Assembly: GCA_001414345.1 (NCBI GenBank)
Contig: LLCB01000031.1
Coordinates: 1 to 64,000 of the forward strand
DNA: 64,000 nucleotides
Direction: 5' to 3'
From: Hymenoscyphus infarciens
Taxonomy: Eukaryota > Ascomycota > Leotiomycetes > Helotiales > Helotiaceae
The notes beneath the pieces were generated by a model, which was not told the origin of the DNA, did no database searches, and saw only the letters and a list, made by a program, of their open reading frames with translations. A program made the translations under genes and the position numbers. Positions 59,997-64,000 of the stretch are shown here, in pieces (the first letter of the stretch is position 1; each line of letters begins with the position of its first letter).

Positions 59997-62906
59997 GGCG
60001 ACTAGTTTATGTGTCTGTTGGGTTCCATCGTCAGCACAGCACGTCACAAATGCGCCATCCTCTGTCGCCCATTCCTTGACAATTCTGCGGCAGCGGTGGG
60101 GAGGAGCATCAGGGCGGTCGTGCTCTGATTGCAGCCATTCCTCAACCGTGGTGGCTGGCATGTTGGATGGAGGGAGGGTCCGTTGGTGATGTTGATTTGT
60201 ACACTCTGGGATCAACAAGATGGGGTTGCATGACCAGCATCTGCGCCGGCTGCAGGATGCATAAATCTTGTACGACTGGAGAGCTCTGGATGATGTGCGA
60301 GCAATATAGGATAATGAGTGTCGATGGGTTGCGGTCGTGGTGTTGTGCAACCGGTGTGGTGGTCGTCGTCCGCGTTTGCTGTTAATGGTGTCTTTGTGCC
60401 ATGGCCATGGGCAGAATCGCAAGTTGTCGCAAAGAAAGGGAGGATGGAGGCCGCGATGAGGAGGCAAAGAGAGCTAGAGAACTTACAGTGTTGGTGATAG
60501 ATTGTTGGACGGGTTCCTGCGTTGATTCCTGTTTCCAGATTCCTTCCACAAACAGCAACTTCTCTCAACTTCCTCCCGGTGGTACAACGGTCGCGAAATG
60601 TGGACTGCAAAATGATGATGGGGTTTGTTGGAGGCAAATCATATGTAGGTACCACGCAACACATGAGAAGGCCGCAGATTTTCTTGGATTCCACGCTAAA
60701 CCCAACTAGGCCAGGCTAGTCTAGTGGATCCCTGGCAGGTGCGAGGTAAACAGCTCGGCTCGCCGGATCTCTCAGCAAACTTCCTCCGAAAAGAAGAGTT
60801 GAGAGAGAGGGGTGGCGATCTACCCCCTTGCGAACGAGCCCCTTTGTTGCTTTTGCTATTTCGTTATGAGCATCAGACCTGAAGATATCAACCTGTTCCT
60901 TCAAACCCCCAAAAACTTCAAACTCGCAAGACTGAGAGATCTTTCACCAAACTGGCTGAGACCGGCTATTTGGTTCCGGCTTAGCAATCACATTGAATTC
61001 ACCTCAACTTTGCTTTCCTGTATTCTTCTGCTAGCTGTCTTCTTTGCTTTTCTCTTTGGTTCTTCCTTTTGGGTATGATGTCAGAGACTAAGATTTCATC
61101 ATCCCTGTACAATGTTTATCAACAAAGGCAGCAAAAGAGAGCTTTAGAATGCTATCCTAAAGATGTAGGACAAATTCGGAATACATATCAATCTCAATGC
61201 TCTGAGAAAACAAGTTTTATTGTTGAGAAGTGTTAGAACATCAGGAATATTTACTGCTGCTTTTATTGCCCATCAAGAGGAGTAGGGAAACACCCCCTAG
61301 AGTCACGATAGTAGAGGACATTGTCTTTTAACGATATCTATAGTAAGATCAGGTGTCAGTAGTGACTACAGAAGTTTAAAACAACGATTTCTGTTTCTTC
61401 AAGATTAACCAAGTGAGTCCAGATACTGATGAATCAGGATTAACTGGTTAATCGCCAATTCAAAAGCCTCAGCTGAATCTCCTTAATAGCTATAACAAAG
61501 AACTAAACCGCCACCAGGACATCTTACATCTCCGCGGCACTCTTTTCTTGGTGACCAGACATAGACAGCAGTCTATGATCACTCTCTAAACTCTTCTATC
61601 AGAAGAAGAAAAACAGAGACCAACTACTTTACTATGTAACCAAATTCATCAGGGGAGCGTGACTTTCTTATTCTATGTCTATATCAAAGACTCTTAGAGA
61701 GTATAGGAAAAAGCTCTGGTCAAACAAAAACGCCAAGTAGTAGATTCTTAGCTCAATAAACAAACATTGAAAGTAACAAGCTAGAGAAGTACTAGAAAAC
61801 AAATAAAAACAAGCCTTCAATCCTTCCTGGAACTACCTTGTGATAAGTAGAACCTCTCCTCAACCAACTACCTAGCAAATCCAAGGACTCTCAAGACGAC
61901 GAAACTCAAAAACTCCCAAGCAGCCAGCCAGTCATACAAATACAACCACCACAAAGTCAATACCCCAAAAACTTCCTCCCCACTCCCAAAAACAGACTAC
62001 CTATCCCCAATCCAACATCACCTCCACCACCCCCAAACCTCCCACGACTCCCCAGGCAATAACACCTCTACTAAGACCGTGCATCGCATCCTACCACCCA
62101 CACCAACACATCACCTCCCAAGACGACTGACTATCAAAACGCCACTCGGTCGACCCGTCAAAAGAAGGCAACTGGAAGAGAGTGAAAAGCTCCGCCCTCG
62201 ACCTAACTCCAAACCAAGCTCCCAAGAAGAAGAAACGTAGAATTAATAAGCGAATGGAAAGAGAGCGCAAGGCATTTGAAAAAAAAGTCACCCTCTGTAA
62301 TCTCTCTCTCTAAAGGATATCTTCTGGGGAAAAAATCTCATCCAACCAATAAACTCAGGGTACATTTTTCAAACACACATACCCTTCCCCTTCTCCACCC
62401 CCGCCAGTTCCCTCCATCACTCATCATTCCTCTCACATCACCCACCAGAAACCTCGAAAAACCTCTCTTCTCTTTAATATAATTTTCGATTTCTGTTTGT
62501 GATATCCAAGCCGTCAAACCACCCATGACAAAGTTCCCTAGCACAAATATATACATAATAATCTACACTCCCTCATCCCTCATATGGGCACCTCTTCTCT
62601 TTTTCAGCCTCCCATCATCTTCTCCGTCTATACGCATCAATGTACCGACCCCTCGTCCCACCCGGATATACAAACAAGAAGCCTATATCCTCTCCCTCCT
62701 TCCCTGCCAAAAAATAGAAAACTGTAGATGCATTCAATGCTAATCCCTCATCCAACAACGCCCAGCGATAAACTAAAAAGGTGTTCCGATAACGGATCAA
62801 ATACGCATAAATCATAATCGCCCACACGCCATCCTAAAAAGTATAAAACACAACGCTGAAAATACTCGACTCAACTCGCTTGCGGTCTCCATGTTCAGAA
62901 ATTAAT
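59997..62906. other. GIS2 5' flank and long gene-free interval
   Basis: On the minus strand a donor AACACT|GTAAGT near 60,486 and an acceptor CCAACAG near 60,018 could bound a 5'-UTR intron of GIS2. From about 61,080 to 62,900 I see no gene. The segment 61,800-62,460 is strongly A+C-rich on the plus strand, ending in CT-rich runs. It may be an untranslated region or promoter. A plus frame at 60812-61078 with a hydrophobic end is probably chance. Confidence 0.45.
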
Positions 62907-64000
62907 TCAAGGCATCCGATGCACCCGTCCTCTTTCTGAAGGATGGACGGGTAATGGTACTTCGGTCGTAGGAGCGATCGATCGTCCCTCCGCCTCCAGA
63001 ACATAGTCAATCCCATTGTCAGACATGTAACTCGGTGGTCGATTAGCAGTTGTAGGCCGTTCCTCCTCTCGTCCCTCTCTTCGATTCAAGAACTTGTGTC
63101 TTCCAGTTGGCATAGGTGGAGGCTCCTCGTTTCGTTGCCAGAAGATGCGGTTGGGATCCACTCGCTGTAAACAATCAGTAACCTGTCTCCCTCCAGAACG
63201 TATAGGGAAGCATACCACTGATTCCCTCCATAAGCCATAAGCAGGTGGAGGCATCTTCGTTGCTTCACTCTCAATTCCCGCAGCTTCTTCATCGCGTGCG
63301 AGAGCAATTCGAATCGGAACAGGCGGATTGGCAAAGCCTCCAGGTCCAATCATGGTGGGTAATCGTTGTTGTTCTTCCTGGGGTTTGATGATCATGACAC
63401 AGAGACGAACCAAGGAATGGCAGAAGTAGATCGTTGTTATTAGGATGACGAGAATCAAGGAAACGTGGAACTCCTGGCTCTTGTTTGGATTCGTTAATGC
63501 CAGCGCAAGATATATTGTGAGGATGAGCGTCAGAAACTATATTTCGTTAGAATAAACTCGGGGAAGATTGAGTAGCAGGCAGATTACCATTCCGGAAATG
63601 AAACAAGTCAGTATTTTGGAGCGAATCTGTTGATTCTTGATTTTTGGTGTACATCTTCGCTCGGGTTTGGTTGGTGACTTGTTTCTCCGTCGAGATCTAC
63701 CTGCAGTTGCTAATTCTGCGAGATGCTGTTCCTCAGGTCCAACTCCCACGAAACGCCTTGACCTCGATCGTTCTTGTTGAAGGCGATTATGTTCTTGAGA
63801 CCTTGGTTCTCTTAGGCTACCCCGGGAGGTTTGGTTGTACTGAGCCTGAGGTAATGCCGGTGGTACTTCGAAGCTGGAAGGGTTTGTGGGTATTCGTCTC
63901 GTCTCTCTTCTCAGAGAGTTACTCGTATGGGTGGAGTCGACCGAAGGGTGCGAGTTATGTTCTGGTCTGTTGAGAGATCGGACCGAGGAAAATGTATTCG
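62907..64000 (-). CDS. Two-helix membrane protein, 5' end beyond window
   Basis: Three exons are in the window: 63588-64000 (open at its 5' end), 63216-63536 and 62907-63164; introns of 51 bp each, GTAATC..TATAG and GTATGC..TACAG. The frame continues upstream to the window edge without stop, so the start is missing. The first exon gives an Arg/Ser/Gln-rich, probably cytosolic N-terminus (QQERSRSRRF). Across intron 1 comes a hydrophobic helix (MFLTLILTIYLALAL), a short loop, and a second helix (LILVILITTIYFCHSLV). The C-terminal tail has GGFANPPVPIRIALARDEE, then PPAYGLWRESV joined to RVDPNRIFWQRN, and PPSYMSDNGIDYV. This layout is shared by uncharacterised ascomycete membrane proteins (from memory). 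PPAY/PPSY motifs could recruit a Rsp5/Nedd4-type WW domain. Function unknown. Confidence 0.8.

Noticed and set aside
60812..61078. Plus-strand frame of 88 codons with a hydrophobic C-terminus
   Set aside because: One possible membrane helix but no conserved neighbourhood, leader or homology; short hydrophobic frames are common by chance.

Overview
This window looks like nuclear DNA of a filamentous ascomycete (Pezizomycotina). The genes have many short introns (about 47-135 bp) with fungal GT..CTAAY..AG signals. Two long blocks carry the mark of repeat-induced point mutation (RIP): almost no CpA/TpG, very high TpA, and coding frames broken mainly by TAA/TAG where Gln/Trp codons would be. A 2EXR-family remnant and the style of the retroelements suggest Leotiomycetes (Helotiales-like). 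That class-level guess is inference.

Layout. (1) 1-17,735: RIP-degraded repeat block. It holds the 3' end of a plus-strand Ty3/gypsy chromovirus with its 3' LTR (to 3,297), a very long unidentified minus-strand reading frame (about 3.3-8.65 kb), a second gypsy chromovirus on the minus strand (about 9.14-16.4 kb), a 137-140 bp minisatellite and a roughly 540 bp element with terminal inverted repeats. (2) 17,735-25,085: a normal-composition island with few genes. It has an intact RNase H-fold protein gene with an acidic tail, a decayed second copy of its C-terminal half, a decayed 2EXR gene and a small Cys-containing ORF. (3) 25,085-37,205: second RIP block. It is a nested pair: a Mutator-like (MULE) DNA transposon with about 58 bp inverted repeats whose transposase is split by a Ty1/copia element with two equal 156 bp direct repeats. 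(4) 37,206-64,000: a gene-bearing euchromatic region.

Genes in region 4, in order: an extended SDR aldehyde/ketoreductase (+), a small secreted eight-cysteine protein (-), a Sac-domain/hSac2 phosphoinositide phosphatase (+), a YAP-type bZIP factor (+), a dienelactone-hydrolase-family enzyme (+), a disordered proline/serine-rich protein (+), the meiotic recombinase DMC1 in 13 exons (-), the zinc-knuckle protein Gis2/Byr3/CNBP in 6 exons (-), and a partial two-helix membrane protein (-) running off the right edge. They form no obvious operon or biosynthetic cluster. DMC1 implies retained meiotic capacity. The reductase and the secreted Cys-rich protein are the genes closest to the transposon block, a usual setting for fast-evolving accessory genes.

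Most notable: a giant RIP-scarred ORF whose frame can be followed through about 1,550 codons without net shift and which matches no family I recognise; the MULE/copia nesting; an antisense coding-like region between copia pol and its 3' repeat; two GC-AG introns and a 12-nt microexon in the adjacent DMC1 and GIS2 genes; and an eight-cysteine secreted protein that appears only when three exons are joined.
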